A DNA stretch of 64,000 nucleotides from Chryseobacterium sp. LAM-KRS1 (GTDB lineage Bacteria; Bacteroidota; Bacteroidia; Flavobacteriales; Weeksellaceae), in NCBI RefSeq assembly GCF_013184525.1, contig NZ_JAAOIZ010000001.1:496001-560000 (forward strand). The letters run 5' to 3'. The first letter of the stretch is position 1. Each line of letters opens with the position of its first letter. Positions 35,094-44,850 of this stretch are shown here, one piece after another. The notes under the pieces were generated by a model. That model ran no database searches, was not told where the DNA came from, and saw only the letters and a program-made list of their open reading frames with translations. A program made the translations under genes and the position numbers.

Positions 35094-35906
35094 ATGGCTA
35101 CAATGCAAGCAGGGCAGATCGTTGCCGAAGTAATCAAAAAACAGTACATAACTCCTCATTTTATCAGAGTTTATCTTAAAGCCGAAGATGTTTCGATGTT
35201 CAGAAATACAACGATCGGTGATAACAATAAAATTGCGATTCCTCCCCAGGGGCTGAACGAGATCTATTTTCCAATTCTAAATGAAAATCATGAATGGATC
35301 CATCCGTCAAAGGAAGTCGCTCCCTTTATCCGTACGTATACGCATCGGGGAATTGATTTTGAAGCTAATGAATTAGTTATTGACTTTATTGATCACGGAG
35401 ATAGTGGTCCTGCTTCAAAATGGGCTAGAGAGGCGGAAAAGGGCTCAAAGCTAGGCGTGATGATGCGTACAGAGGCCAAGGAACTGTATCCTCAGGCAGA
35501 TTGGTATTTTCTTATTGGTGATGGTACTGCAATTCCGGTTTTGAGCGCCATTTTAGAAACCCTTCCCGAAACGGCAAAAGGAGTTTGTGTCATTGAAGTC
35601 CATGGCAGGGAAGACGAGCAGGAATTGGAAACCAAGGCCGATATTGAATTCATATGGGTTCATAATCCTGATGCTCACTTAGGAAACAAGCTTGCTGAGG
35701 TGGTGCGAAGGGTGGAGATCCCGGAAACTTCAAAATTTGGATATATCGCCTGTGAACTCTCCACCATGAAAGAGGTTCGCAATTATTTCAGAAAAGAAAA
35801 GAGCTGGAATCAGTCTGAGCTATATGCATATTCATACTGGAAAACCGGTGCTGCGCAGGATGAGTCACAGGCAGAAAGGAGGAGAGAATTGCATGCGAAT
35901 GAATAA
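35094..35906 (+). CDS. siderophore-interacting protein (FAD-binding ferric reductase)
   Basis: A 270-residue cytosolic flavoprotein of the SIP/ViuB family, which reduces ferric siderophores to release iron. The FAD site appears as PFIRTYTHRGID (RxYTxR) followed by DFIDHGDSGPASKWA, and the NAD(P)H side as YFLIGDGTAIPVLSAILETL. The C-terminal GYIACELSTMKEVRNYFRKE and the Tyr-Trp-rich end match the family. The leader of about 100 bases starts from a palindrome-containing promoter. The sequence after the stop is an interspersed repeat. No siderophore receptor gene is adjacent. Confidence 0.92.
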   Translation: MATMQAGQIVAEVIKKQYITPHFIRVYLKAEDVSMFRNTTIGDNNKIAIPPQGLNEIYFPILNENHEWIHPSKEVAPFIRTYTHRGIDFEANELVIDFIDHGDSGPASKWAREAEKGSKLGVMMRTEAKELYPQADWYFLIGDGTAIPVLSAILETLPETAKGVCVIEVHGREDEQELETKADIEFIWVHNPDAHLGNKLAEVVRRVEIPETSKFGYIACELSTMKEVRNYFRKEKSWNQSELYAYSYWKTGAAQDESQAERRRELHANE

Positions 35907-35953
35907 GAATGGTCCCGACAAATCGTTCGGGTTTCTTCTGATAGGTATATTTT

Positions 35954-36047
35954 GAAGCTTTTTCCCGCTATCCACTTATACTCCTCGCGCCTTGCTTTCC
36001 CGATTCTTGCTGTGGGGTAACCGTTCCTATCGGGGCTATCTGTTACC
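35954..36047. repeat. interspersed intergenic repeat element, about 90 bp
   Basis: A locally GC-richer stretch with CTTTTTCCCGCTATCC near one end and CCTATCGGGGCTAT near the other, plus an internal GGTAAC / GTTACC inverted repeat (36016-36021, 36042-36047). I recall near-identical elements in many Flavobacterium and Chryseobacterium intergenic regions, where their translation produces spurious small proteins. Not coding. Confidence 0.6.
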
Positions 36048-36159
36048 ACCTGTAAACAAATAAATCTCCGCTAATTGGATTAGACTATCTTTTGTCCTAT
36101 CAATTACCGCGATAGCTTTTCAAGGCAAAAATCTTATCTTTGCTTGATTAAAAGTTATT

Positions 36160-36864
36160 ATGAAAGATTTAATGGGAAAAGCGATCTGGGATTACCATCA
36201 TAATGAAGATCCTGAAGATTTGCAGACTGAAACTTCAATTTCCGAACTGGATGAACTTCCTGTAGATTATCTTTTCAGAACCTTTGAAGAGATGAATGCC
36301 TTGGAACAAAAAGCTCTGGAATCATCTTATGGAAAGGTTTTAGATATCGGAGCCGGAGCTGGTTCTCATTCTTTATATCTTCAGGATATCAGGAATCTGG
36401 ATGTTGTGGCATTGGATATTTCCCCAAAATCGATTCAGGTGTGTCAGATAAGAGGAATTAAAAAAGCTGTTTGCCAGAATATGCTTGATTTCTCTGGCGA
36501 AACTTTTGATACCATATTGTTGTTAATGAATGGAACCGGGATTTTTGGAAGCCTGGCTGAAATAGATAATTACCTCCAAAAACTGCATTTATTGCTCAAT
36601 GATAACGGACAGGTTTTAATCGACAGTACAGATATTTTATACATGTTTGACCGGGATGAAGATGGCGGAGTATATATCCCGGCAGAAGGTTATTACGGAG
36701 AATTGGATTATATCGTACACTATAAAGGAGAGTCCGAAGATCCTATCAAGTGGTTATACCTGGATTTTGAGACTTTAAAGAATGCTGCAGAAAATAATGG
36801 TTTCAATATTGAAAAGGTGATGCAGGATGAAGATGCTTATTTGGCAAAACTAAAGAAGAAATAG
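36160..36864 (+). CDS. class I SAM-dependent methyltransferase
   Basis: A 234-residue Rossmann-fold methyltransferase. The SAM loop VLDIGAGAGSHSLYLQ is at about 62-77, followed by LDVVALDISPKSIQVC for motif II and FDTILLLMNGTGIFG for the catalytic-side strand. The N-terminus is acidic and distinctive (AIWDYHHNEDPEDLQTET). Substrate is not inferable; it stands alone between the repeat element and metG. Confidence 0.85.
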   Translation: MKDLMGKAIWDYHHNEDPEDLQTETSISELDELPVDYLFRTFEEMNALEQKALESSYGKVLDIGAGAGSHSLYLQDIRNLDVVALDISPKSIQVCQIRGIKKAVCQNMLDFSGETFDTILLLMNGTGIFGSLAEIDNYLQKLHLLLNDNGQVLIDSTDILYMFDRDEDGGVYIPAEGYYGELDYIVHYKGESEDPIKWLYLDFETLKNAAENNGFNIEKVMQDEDAYLAKLKKK

Positions 36865-36901
36865 AATATGAGTATCCCTGCGAGGACAATTGTATAAAAA
36901 T

Positions 36902-36932
36902 AAAAATCCCCTAAAACCTTAGGGGATTTTTT
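36902..36932. terminator. bidirectional intrinsic terminator
   Basis: AAAAATCCCCT / AGGGGATTTTT arms with an 8-base loop lie between the methyltransferase gene (+) and metG (-). Confidence 0.9.
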
Positions 36933-36950
36933 TACTATGCATTTAAATAT

Positions 36951-38987
36951 TTAGCCTATTTCAATACCGTTTTCAACATTGCTGTCATCCGGAGTAACGA
37001 AAGATAGTTTTCCATCCGGCTTTGTGGTTAATAATAACATACCCTGAGATTCTATTCCACGAATTTTTCTTGGAGCCAGGTTTAATAAGATCATCACCTG
37101 TTTTCCAATCAATTCTTCCGGAGTAAAACTCTCAGCGACTCCTGAAACTACTGTTCTTACATCAACTCCTGTGTCAACCGTGAACTTTAATAGCTTATCG
37201 GCTTTTTCTACTTTTTCAGCCTCTAAAATGGTAGCCGTTCTTAAGTCTATTTTGGTAAAATCATCAAAAGTAATTTCCTCTTTCATCGGTTTTGCGTTAG
37301 GATTTGTTTTTTTATTATTCTGTTTTGTATTCTCCAGTTTTTGGATCTGTGCTTCTATAACGTCATCTTCAATCTTAGAGAAAAGAAGAGAGGCTTCATC
37401 GATGGTATGCCCGCTTTCAATTAAAACGGATTTTGTCTCTACATCACTCCAGCTTAATTTCTGAACATTGAACATTGTCAATAGCTTTTCCGAGCTGAAA
37501 GGCATAAATGGTTCACACAACTGAGCGAGAGCTACAGCAATCTGAGCCCCTACAAATAAGGAATGTGCTGCTTTTTCAGGGTTATCTTTAATCGTTTTCC
37601 ATGGTTCTTCAGTTTGAAGATACTGGTTTCCAAAACGAGCTAAATTCATTAAAGCTGTTAATGCATTTCTGAACTCGTAGTTTTCTAAGAATCCTGAAAT
37701 TTCTTTTGCAGATTTATTAATTTCCTGTAATTCGGGAGAATTTTGATCACCCTGTGGAACCACTCCGTTATAATATTTATGGATAAGTACCGCAACCCTG
37801 TTAATGAAATTACCAAAGATTCCTACTAGTTCCGAGTTATTTTTTGTTTGAAAATCTTTCCACGTAAAATTATTATCCTTTGTTTCAGGAGCAGAAGAAA
37901 GAAGAGCATATCTCAAAACATCCTGTTGTCCCGGGAAATCCTCAACATACTCATGGGCCCATACCGCCCAGTTTCTTGAAGTTGAGATTTTATCGTTTTC
38001 AAGGTTCAGGAACTCAAATGCCGGAACATTTTTAGGCATTATATAATCTCCGTGTGCCTTCATCATTGCCGGGAAAATAATACAATGGAATACAATATTA
38101 TCTTTTCCGATAAAGTGAATCAGGTCACTGTCTTCACTTTGCCAGTAGTCCTTCCAGTTTTTTCCGTTTTTCTCTGCCCATTCCTGAGTGAATGAAATAT
38201 ATCCGATAGGAGCATCGAACCAAACATACAATACTTTTCCTTCGGCATTAGGAAGTGGAACCGGAACTCCCCAGTTGAGGTCCCTGGTCATTGCACGTGG
38301 TTTTAATCCGTCATTTAACCATGATTTTACCTGCCCATATACATTGGGTTTCCAGTCGTCTTTATGGCCTTCAATGATCCATTCGTTTAAGAAATCTTCA
38401 TATTCATTTAAAGGTAAATACCAGTTTTTGGTTTCTTTAAGGATGGGAACATTTCCACTTAACATTGATTTCGGATTGATCAGTTCTGAAGGAGAAAGGG
38501 TAGTACCACATTTCTCACACTGATCTCCGTAAGCATTTTCATTTCCACAATTAGGACATGTTCCTACAATATAGCGGTCTGCTAAAAACTCGTTAGCCTG
38601 CTCATCAAAATATTGTTCAGAAACTTCCTCAGTGAATTTTCCCTTTTCATATAATGTTTTAAAGAAATCCTGGCTGGTTTCATAATGTTTTTTAGAAGTG
38701 GTTCTGGAATATTCATCGAATGAAATTCCAAGATCTGAAAAAGATTTTTTAATGATCTCATGATATTTATCCACAATATCCTGAGGAGTAACTCCTTCCT
38801 TTTTGGCTCTTATGGTAATAGGAATTCCGTGCTCATCCGAACCACAGATAAACGCTACATCTTTTCCTGACCTTCTTTGAAATCTTGCGTAAACATCCGC
38901 AGGAATATAAACACCTGCCAAATGTCCTATATGAACCGGTCCGTTTGCATAAGGCAAAGCTGCCGTAATCATCTTTCTGTTTGACAT
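36951..38987 (-). CDS. metG: methionyl-tRNA synthetase
   Basis: A 678-residue class I MetRS that charges tRNA-Met. The HIGH motif is PVHIGHLAG (residues 17-25), the zinc-binding knuckle CPNCGNENAYGDQCEKCG supplies four cysteines, and the KMSKS position reads ENDKISTSRN. The C-terminal tRNA-binding (EMAP-like) domain (about 575-678) begins ITFDDFTKIDLRTATI. It is on the minus strand, divergent from the sus locus. A -7 box TATATTTG lies 23 bases upstream of its start on the minus strand. Confidence 0.97.
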   Translation of the reverse strand: MSNRKMITAALPYANGPVHIGHLAGVYIPADVYARFQRRSGKDVAFICGSDEHGIPITIRAKKEGVTPQDIVDKYHEIIKKSFSDLGISFDEYSRTTSKKHYETSQDFFKTLYEKGKFTEEVSEQYFDEQANEFLADRYIVGTCPNCGNENAYGDQCEKCGTTLSPSELINPKSMLSGNVPILKETKNWYLPLNEYEDFLNEWIIEGHKDDWKPNVYGQVKSWLNDGLKPRAMTRDLNWGVPVPLPNAEGKVLYVWFDAPIGYISFTQEWAEKNGKNWKDYWQSEDSDLIHFIGKDNIVFHCIIFPAMMKAHGDYIMPKNVPAFEFLNLENDKISTSRNWAVWAHEYVEDFPGQQDVLRYALLSSAPETKDNNFTWKDFQTKNNSELVGIFGNFINRVAVLIHKYYNGVVPQGDQNSPELQEINKSAKEISGFLENYEFRNALTALMNLARFGNQYLQTEEPWKTIKDNPEKAAHSLFVGAQIAVALAQLCEPFMPFSSEKLLTMFNVQKLSWSDVETKSVLIESGHTIDEASLLFSKIEDDVIEAQIQKLENTKQNNKKTNPNAKPMKEEITFDDFTKIDLRTATILEAEKVEKADKLLKFTVDTGVDVRTVVSGVAESFTPEELIGKQVMILLNLAPRKIRGIESQGMLLLTTKPDGKLSFVTPDDSNVENGIEIG

Positions 38988-39009
38988 TTATAGTAATAAT
39001 TTAACTACA

Positions 39010-39017
39010 AATATACG
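39010..39017 (-). promoter_or_regulatory. -7 box of metG
   Basis: CAAATATA on the plus strand reads TATATTTG on the minus strand, 22 bases before the metG start. No clear -33 TTTG at the expected distance. Confidence 0.5.
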
Positions 39018-39322
39018 GATTATCTCCCGAAAATTCTTGATGGCCCTTAATATTAGCAACAATAAGCGATTATTGGGAAATAAATATTACATTTTGTTAA
39101 ACGTTTGTTTAACTTTTTGTTAATCCTGCGATAATATTATGCAATGCATAAGATCGTGTAAATTAATGAAAAGCAGAAATCTAATCTTTGGACCGCGTTT
39201 AATTTACATAAAATTATCTAAAGTTTTATTAAATTTATGATAATTCTAATTTTTTTCTAAATTGCAAGCATGGTTTTCACGCCATTATTACTACAAAAAC
39301 GAAACTATATAAAAAAAATATT
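39018..39322. promoter_or_regulatory. sus locus regulatory region with two palindromes
   Basis: A 335-base A/T-rich region between metG and susC. GTTAAAC GTTT GTTTAAC (39096-39113) is a perfect inverted repeat containing AAACGTTT, the kind of CG-centred core bound by LacI-family regulators. TTATGCA A TGCATAA (39137-39151) is a second perfect palindrome. A variant TAATCTTTG box is near 39181. The operators and their regulator are inferences; no regulator gene is in the window. Confidence 0.5.
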
Positions 39323-42031
39323 GTGAGAAATTTTACAACGGTATTAAAAATAGCACCTGCTTTTTTATTAGCCAGTTCAATGGTTTATGCACAAGACTCT
39401 GTGACTAAAGAAAAGAAAATAGAGGAAGTGGTGCTGATTGGATATGGAAAGCAGAAGAAAACAGATTTAACAGGATCTATTACTGCTTTATCTACAGCTG
39501 ATTTTAATAAAGGAGCAGTAATGACTGCAGAAGGACTTATTAATGGAAGGTCCTCAGGACTTGTTATAACACAATCTGGTACTCCAGGTAATGAGGCTAC
39601 TATTAGAATTAGAGGTGGTTCCTCCCTAAATGCTAGTAACGATCCATTATTGGTTGTTGATGGCTTACCTCTGGATGGTGTTTCCTTATCTACCATTAAT
39701 CCTAATGATATCGAATCTTTTTCGATACTTAAGGATGCTGCATCCACAGCAATATATGGATCAAGAGGGTCTAATGGTGTAATTTTAATTACTACAAAAA
39801 AAGGGAGTAAAAGATTAAGAGTCTCGCTTAATGCTTATAGTACAGTTAATACACTCGCAAAAAAAATTAAGGTATATACAGGTGATGAGTTTAGACAAAT
39901 TATCAATCAATACGCTCCTAGTAAGTCAAATCTGTTAGGTGATTCAAATACTGATTGGCAAAATGAAATATTTAAGACAACTGTAACTACGGATATTAAT
40001 GCTTCAATATCTGGAAGTTTGTTTGGAAGAGTACCAACTCGGTTCTCTGTAGATAATATGGATAATTCAGGATTATTGATTACCTCCAGATTTAGAAGAA
40101 CTTCTGCAAATATAGCATTAAGCCCTAGTTTTTTTGATGATCATTTGAAGTTTAATATTACTGGGACTTATTCTTACACATTTCAAAACAAAGCAAGTGA
40201 AGATGCAATAAAAAATGCAATTTCTTATGATCCAACACAATCTGTGTATGATGCTACTTCTCCTTATGGCGGATATAGAGAATGGATTGCTCCGGGTACA
40301 AACAGACCTGTTGGTGTAAGCAATCCGGTTAGTATGCTTTTAAATAAGCACGATGTGCAGAATTTCAGAAGGTTTTTTGGAAATATTAATATGGAATATA
40401 AATTTCATTTTCTTCCAGAATTAAGGTTGATTGTTAATGCAGGATTAGACAGTAAAGAGCTGGATGGTCATGTTGTAACTAATAAATATTCCAGAAGTGG
40501 ATTTTATTCTGTTAAAAATGTATTTGATTTCTATGGAGAAGATTCTTATTCTGATGAAAGTATCTTAAATAAAAATACAAACATCCAGTTTAATTATACC
40601 AAAAGTTTTGGGAAGTTTAATCTGGAAGCAATGGGAGGATACGAATACCAAAATTATCATAAAGTTAGTTCAGTATCAGGGAACACATTACTATATGGAT
40701 TAGATCCTGACAATAATTTCTACAATCCGGACTCAAAGCCAGACGTAAATCTGCAGGCTTTCTTCGGACGATTAAATATAGGTTTTGCCAATAAATATTT
40801 ACTTACTGTTAACTATAGAAAAGATGGATCTTCCCGTTTCAGTAAAAATAACAGATGGGGTGATTTTGGTGGAGTTGCCGCAGCATGGAAAATTTCAGAA
40901 GAAAACTTTCTGAAGGGAAATACAACTCTTTCGGATTTAAAACTAAGAGCAAGTGTCGGGAAAACAGGTCAACAGGATATCGGAATCTATAGATATGATT
41001 ATTTTAAAACCTATAATGTCTCGTCAACTCTTTATTATCAATTTGGAAATCAGTTTTATGAAATTGCAAAAGCAAATGGGTATAATCAAAATCTGAAATG
41101 GGAAGAAAGTTTAAAATATAATATTGGAGCTGATTTTGGGCTTTTCAATAATAGAGTTAAAGGAACTTTAGATTTTTATTTAGCTGACACTAAAGATCTT
41201 TTATCAATAGTTCCGGAAGGACCGCTAGAAAACCTAAGAATTATAGGCCCAAAGAATATTGGAAAATTACAGTCAAAAGGGATTGATCTTGGATTGGATG
41301 TCAAAGCTGTTCAACAAGAAAACTTTAATTTGAGCTTTAATTATAATTTATCTTATAATAAAATTAATATTAAACAATTAGAAGTCAATGGTATTGATAG
41401 AGGAGGTGTTGGTCTTGGTGGTTTTGTTCAGACCTTTAGGGAAGGATATTCTCCTTACGCTTATTGGGTTTATCAACAAGTTTATGATGCAAATGGTAAA
41501 CCTGTTCAGGGTGCATATGTTGATAGAAATGGAGATGGAGTTATAAATTCAGCTGATAAATACAATTATAAAAAGCCCCAGCCAGATGTTACAATGGGAT
41601 TAATGGTTAATTCTACTGTTGGTAAAAACTGGGATTTCTCTATGGCTTGGAGAGCAAGTTTAGGCAATTATGTATATGATAGAATCTCTGCTGACAGGTC
41701 TCATTTGGGAAATATCAATAATACGATTGATAATACGATAAATAACGCTCCTATTGATTTTAATTCGACTTATTTTACAGAGCCGCAAAAATTGTCTGAT
41801 TATTATATTAAAAATGGAAGTTTTCTAAAACTTGATAATGTTACTGTAGGCTATACTTTTAATAAATTTATCGGTAGCAATTCCTCATTGAGATTATACG
41901 CAGGAGCTCAAAATGTTCTTATTATTACAAAGTATAAAAACATCGATCCGGAGGTGTTTGAAAATGGCATCGACAGCTCTATTTATCCAAGAGCAAGAAT
42001 GTTTACTCTGGGAATTAATGCTAATTTTTAA
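39323..42031 (+). CDS. susC: SusC/RagA family TonB-linked outer-membrane protein
   Basis: A 902-residue TonB-dependent outer-membrane transporter, the large subunit of a SusCD glycan-import pair. The start codon is GTG (the frame has no earlier ATG). The signal peptide (APAFLLASSMVYAQ) is followed by the TonB-box region (KKIEEVVLIGYGKQKKTDLT) and the plug (IRIRGGSSLNASNDPLLVVDG), with the classic NPNDIESFSILKDAASTAIYGSRG. The extended N-terminal carboxypeptidase-like domain of many SusC proteins is absent. It is the first gene of a starch utilisation locus. Confidence 0.96.
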   Translation: MRNFTTVLKIAPAFLLASSMVYAQDSVTKEKKIEEVVLIGYGKQKKTDLTGSITALSTADFNKGAVMTAEGLINGRSSGLVITQSGTPGNEATIRIRGGSSLNASNDPLLVVDGLPLDGVSLSTINPNDIESFSILKDAASTAIYGSRGSNGVILITTKKGSKRLRVSLNAYSTVNTLAKKIKVYTGDEFRQIINQYAPSKSNLLGDSNTDWQNEIFKTTVTTDINASISGSLFGRVPTRFSVDNMDNSGLLITSRFRRTSANIALSPSFFDDHLKFNITGTYSYTFQNKASEDAIKNAISYDPTQSVYDATSPYGGYREWIAPGTNRPVGVSNPVSMLLNKHDVQNFRRFFGNINMEYKFHFLPELRLIVNAGLDSKELDGHVVTNKYSRSGFYSVKNVFDFYGEDSYSDESILNKNTNIQFNYTKSFGKFNLEAMGGYEYQNYHKVSSVSGNTLLYGLDPDNNFYNPDSKPDVNLQAFFGRLNIGFANKYLLTVNYRKDGSSRFSKNNRWGDFGGVAAAWKISEENFLKGNTTLSDLKLRASVGKTGQQDIGIYRYDYFKTYNVSSTLYYQFGNQFYEIAKANGYNQNLKWEESLKYNIGADFGLFNNRVKGTLDFYLADTKDLLSIVPEGPLENLRIIGPKNIGKLQSKGIDLGLDVKAVQQENFNLSFNYNLSYNKINIKQLEVNGIDRGGVGLGGFVQTFREGYSPYAYWVYQQVYDANGKPVQGAYVDRNGDGVINSADKYNYKKPQPDVTMGLMVNSTVGKNWDFSMAWRASLGNYVYDRISADRSHLGNINNTIDNTINNAPIDFNSTYFTEPQKLSDYYIKNGSFLKLDNVTVGYTFNKFIGSNSSLRLYAGAQNVLIITKYKNIDPEVFENGIDSSIYPRARMFTLGINANF

Positions 42032-42042
42032 TCGTTTTTACA

Positions 42043-43656
42043 ATGAAATTTAACAAAATAAAAATACTGAAATTAAGAAACCTTGCTATTGCGGGTATTT
42101 TTCTTTTTGCAACTTCGTCTTGCTTAAATGACCTGGATGTGAAAGTTAATGATGATGAATTATTTACTTCTGATCAATTCTACTCCAATCCTGCTTCCTA
42201 TAAACAATATTTAGCAAAGATATATGCAGGTCTTGCTGTAACTGGTCAAAAGTCAGCAAATGGAGAATCAGATCTGGGAAATGAAGATGATGGTGGACCG
42301 AACGAAGGTTTCTCTCAATACTTAAGAGGTTATTGGCAATTACAAGAACTTACCACAGATGAAGCAATTATCGCTTGGGGAGAAAGTGATAATCCCACTA
42401 TTAGAGATCTGAATTTTAATACGTGGAATGCTGATAATGTTTTTAATGAAGCATTTTTTGCAAGAATATTTTTTCAAATAGGACTAGTAAATGAGTATTT
42501 AAGGGAGACAACGGATGAAAAATTAAATACAAGGGGGGTATCCAATGATTTGAAAGCTCAGATTAAAACATATAGAGCCGAAGCAAGGTTTTTGAGGGCT
42601 TTATCATATTATCATGCAATAGATATTTATGGTAAAATGCCTTTTGCAACTGAGAATGATCCCTTACTAGTAAAACCTATTATGCAATCAAGAGATTTTG
42701 TTTTTAATTATGTAATCAATGAATTGAATTCTATTGAAGGAGATCTTCCAGGTCCGAGAATGAATGAATATGGAAGAGCAGATAAAGCAGCAATATGGAT
42801 GCTAAAAGCAAAACTTTATCTTAATTCTAAAGTTTATACTGGTATAGACAAAAGTTCTGAGGCCTTAACAGAGGTTGAAAAAGTGATTAGTTCAAATTAT
42901 AAAATTGCCCAAATTCCTTATCCAAACTTATTTAAAGCAGATAATAATAGTAATGGAGCTCAGGAAGAAATTATTTTTCCAATTGCATTTGATGGTATAA
43001 AAACAAGAACATTTGGTGGAACCACATATTTGATCCATGCAAGCTGTACGAATGAAGTAGGTGTTGGATTAGGAATTGATTTTGGATGGCAGGGATATCG
43101 AGTTAGACAAGAGTTTATGCAATCTGTAGGTAATACTGATCCAAGAATATTGAAAGTTGCAGGAAATACTGATCCGGCGTCTATTTCTGATTATTCAAAA
43201 TTTGAACAGGGAACTAAACTGATTAAATTCTCCAACAAAACTTCAACAGGGGCAAACGGAAGTGATGCGAATTTTGCAGATGCAGATTTTCCTTTATTTA
43301 GAGTAGCAGATGCATATCTTATGTATGCAGAGCTTGCTGTAGTTAATGGAAAAGGTAATATTGCAACAGCCTTGTCTTATATTAATGCATTACGAACAAG
43401 GGCTGGTGCACCGGCAGTTTTGCAATCAGCATTAAATCCAGCATTTATCTTGAATGAGAGAGGAAGAGAGTTATATTGGGAAGGATATAGACGTCAGGAT
43501 TTGATCAGATTTGGAAAATACACTTCAGGATATACTTGGCAATGGAAAGGAGGAAGTATGAGTGGATCAGATCTTTCTAATACAAGAGTACTTTTCCCAA
43601 TACCTAGAAAGTATTTAAATCTGAACAGCAATCTCTCTCAGAATCCAGGTTATTAA
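42043..43656 (+). CDS. susD: SusD/RagB family glycan-binding lipoprotein
   Basis: A 537-residue surface lipoprotein that binds oligosaccharide over the SusC channel. A lipobox (LFATSSC, Cys27) follows the signal helix. The TPR-like helical core is suggested by TYRAEARFLRALSYYHAIDIYGKMPF and RADKAAIWMLKAKLYLNSKVY. The family C-terminus RGRELYWEGYRRQDLIRFGKY is clear. Eleven bases after susC, thus translationally linked to it. The glycan-binding residues cannot be assigned without a structure. Confidence 0.95.
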   Translation: MKFNKIKILKLRNLAIAGIFLFATSSCLNDLDVKVNDDELFTSDQFYSNPASYKQYLAKIYAGLAVTGQKSANGESDLGNEDDGGPNEGFSQYLRGYWQLQELTTDEAIIAWGESDNPTIRDLNFNTWNADNVFNEAFFARIFFQIGLVNEYLRETTDEKLNTRGVSNDLKAQIKTYRAEARFLRALSYYHAIDIYGKMPFATENDPLLVKPIMQSRDFVFNYVINELNSIEGDLPGPRMNEYGRADKAAIWMLKAKLYLNSKVYTGIDKSSEALTEVEKVISSNYKIAQIPYPNLFKADNNSNGAQEEIIFPIAFDGIKTRTFGGTTYLIHASCTNEVGVGLGIDFGWQGYRVRQEFMQSVGNTDPRILKVAGNTDPASISDYSKFEQGTKLIKFSNKTSTGANGSDANFADADFPLFRVADAYLMYAELAVVNGKGNIATALSYINALRTRAGAPAVLQSALNPAFILNERGRELYWEGYRRQDLIRFGKYTSGYTWQWKGGSMSGSDLSNTRVLFPIPRKYLNLNSNLSQNPGY

Positions 43657-43670
43657 TTAAAAATAAGAAA

Positions 43671-44741
43671 ATGAATAAATATTTAAAAATAGGGATATTC
43701 TTTATTGTAGGATTTCTTATTCTTTCCTGTGAAAAAGACGAAGATCAAGCGATTATTACAGAAATAACAAAGAGTACAATTACACCAGATAAAACAGGAA
43801 TCGTTTTAGATAAGGATAATCCGGATAATGTAGCATTAAATGTTACATGGAGCAAATCAGTTTTTGATTTACCGGTAGCTTATACTCAACAATTGCAATT
43901 TGCAATAAAAGGTAAAAATTTCGAAACATCTTCTACTGTAGATGCTACAAATTCACCGCTTGTTTTTACGAATAAGCAACTTAATAGTATTGCTTTAAGT
44001 TTAGGTGCTACAGTTAATATAGCAACAGAGATTGAAGTCCGGTTAAGAACTCTTGTTGGTGCAGGGCCTTTCTACTCAAATATAGTTACCTTAACAATTA
44101 CCCCATATCTTTTAGGACCTGTTTATAACTATACAGATCTGTATTTAATAGGAGATGCCACGTCAGCTGGATGGACAAATACAACTGCTAATACTAATTT
44201 CCTTCCATTGCAAAAAACTGCTACTACCGGGATCTATTCTTATACTGGGTATTTTGCACAGGGAGCGTTTAAAATGATTAAAACTCCCGGATCATGGGAT
44301 CCACAATATGGTTTAGGTTCTCCAGGAATATTAGATACAAGCGGAGGATCAGGAAATATTCCGGTAGCAGCTGCGGGGTATTATAAGCTCAGTATTAATA
44401 CAACCGCTTTGACTTATACATTAGTATCCGTACCTGCTCCGTCAACAACTTATACAACTATTTCAATGATTGGAACAGCATCAGGTGACTGGAATACGGA
44501 TCTTGATCTTCAGAAATCAACTTTTGATCCTCATATCTGGGTGAAGAAGAATGTTGCAATGAATTCCGGTGAATTTAAGTTCAGAGCTAATCATGATTGG
44601 GGAACAAGTTGGGGAGTAGCACAGGAATTCTTTGGAGTAGCAGCCGTAGGAGGAGCCAACATTCCTTTAGCTACAGCATTCCATTATGATGTATATTTTA
44701 ATGATATAACAGGTGAATATTCTGTAATTCCTGTATTTTAA
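43671..44741 (+). CDS. susE: SusE/SusF-like starch-binding lipoprotein
   Basis: A 356-residue outer-membrane lipoprotein with a lipobox cysteine at residue 20 (GFLILSC). An N-terminal Ig-like part (about 25-140) precedes two similar beta domains. The first begins LYLIGDATSAGWTN, the second ISMIGTASGDWNTD. Each contains the aromatic-rich pattern of the SusE/SusF starch-binding modules (FKMIKTPGSWDPQYG and FKFRANHDWGTSWG). The downstream hairpin suggests susC-susD-susE is the first transcript. Starch binding is inferred from family and context. Confidence 0.88.
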   Translation: MNKYLKIGIFFIVGFLILSCEKDEDQAIITEITKSTITPDKTGIVLDKDNPDNVALNVTWSKSVFDLPVAYTQQLQFAIKGKNFETSSTVDATNSPLVFTNKQLNSIALSLGATVNIATEIEVRLRTLVGAGPFYSNIVTLTITPYLLGPVYNYTDLYLIGDATSAGWTNTTANTNFLPLQKTATTGIYSYTGYFAQGAFKMIKTPGSWDPQYGLGSPGILDTSGGSGNIPVAAAGYYKLSINTTALTYTLVSVPAPSTTYTTISMIGTASGDWNTDLDLQKSTFDPHIWVKKNVAMNSGEFKFRANHDWGTSWGVAQEFFGVAAVGGANIPLATAFHYDVYFNDITGEYSVIPVF

Positions 44742-44794
44742 AATATCCTGAAAAATACTATATCAAATATTAAATTACATAGAATTTAAAAAGT

Positions 44795-44830
44795 AAGGTG
44801 TTGCTTTTTAGTAACGCCTTATTTATTTTT
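44795..44830 (+). terminator. terminator or attenuator after susE
   Basis: AAGGTGTT / AACGCCTT (one G-T wobble) enclosing about ten bases, then a T-rich run. It separates susCDE from the GH97 gene. Confidence 0.7.
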
Positions 44831-44850
44831 TAAACATATAAATAGTCATT

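Noticed and set aside
35810-36049. 79-codon minus-strand frame beginning in the siderophore-interacting gene's downstream gap
   Set aside because: It translates the interspersed repeat element and ends inside the siderophore-interacting gene; such products are a known artefact of this repeat.
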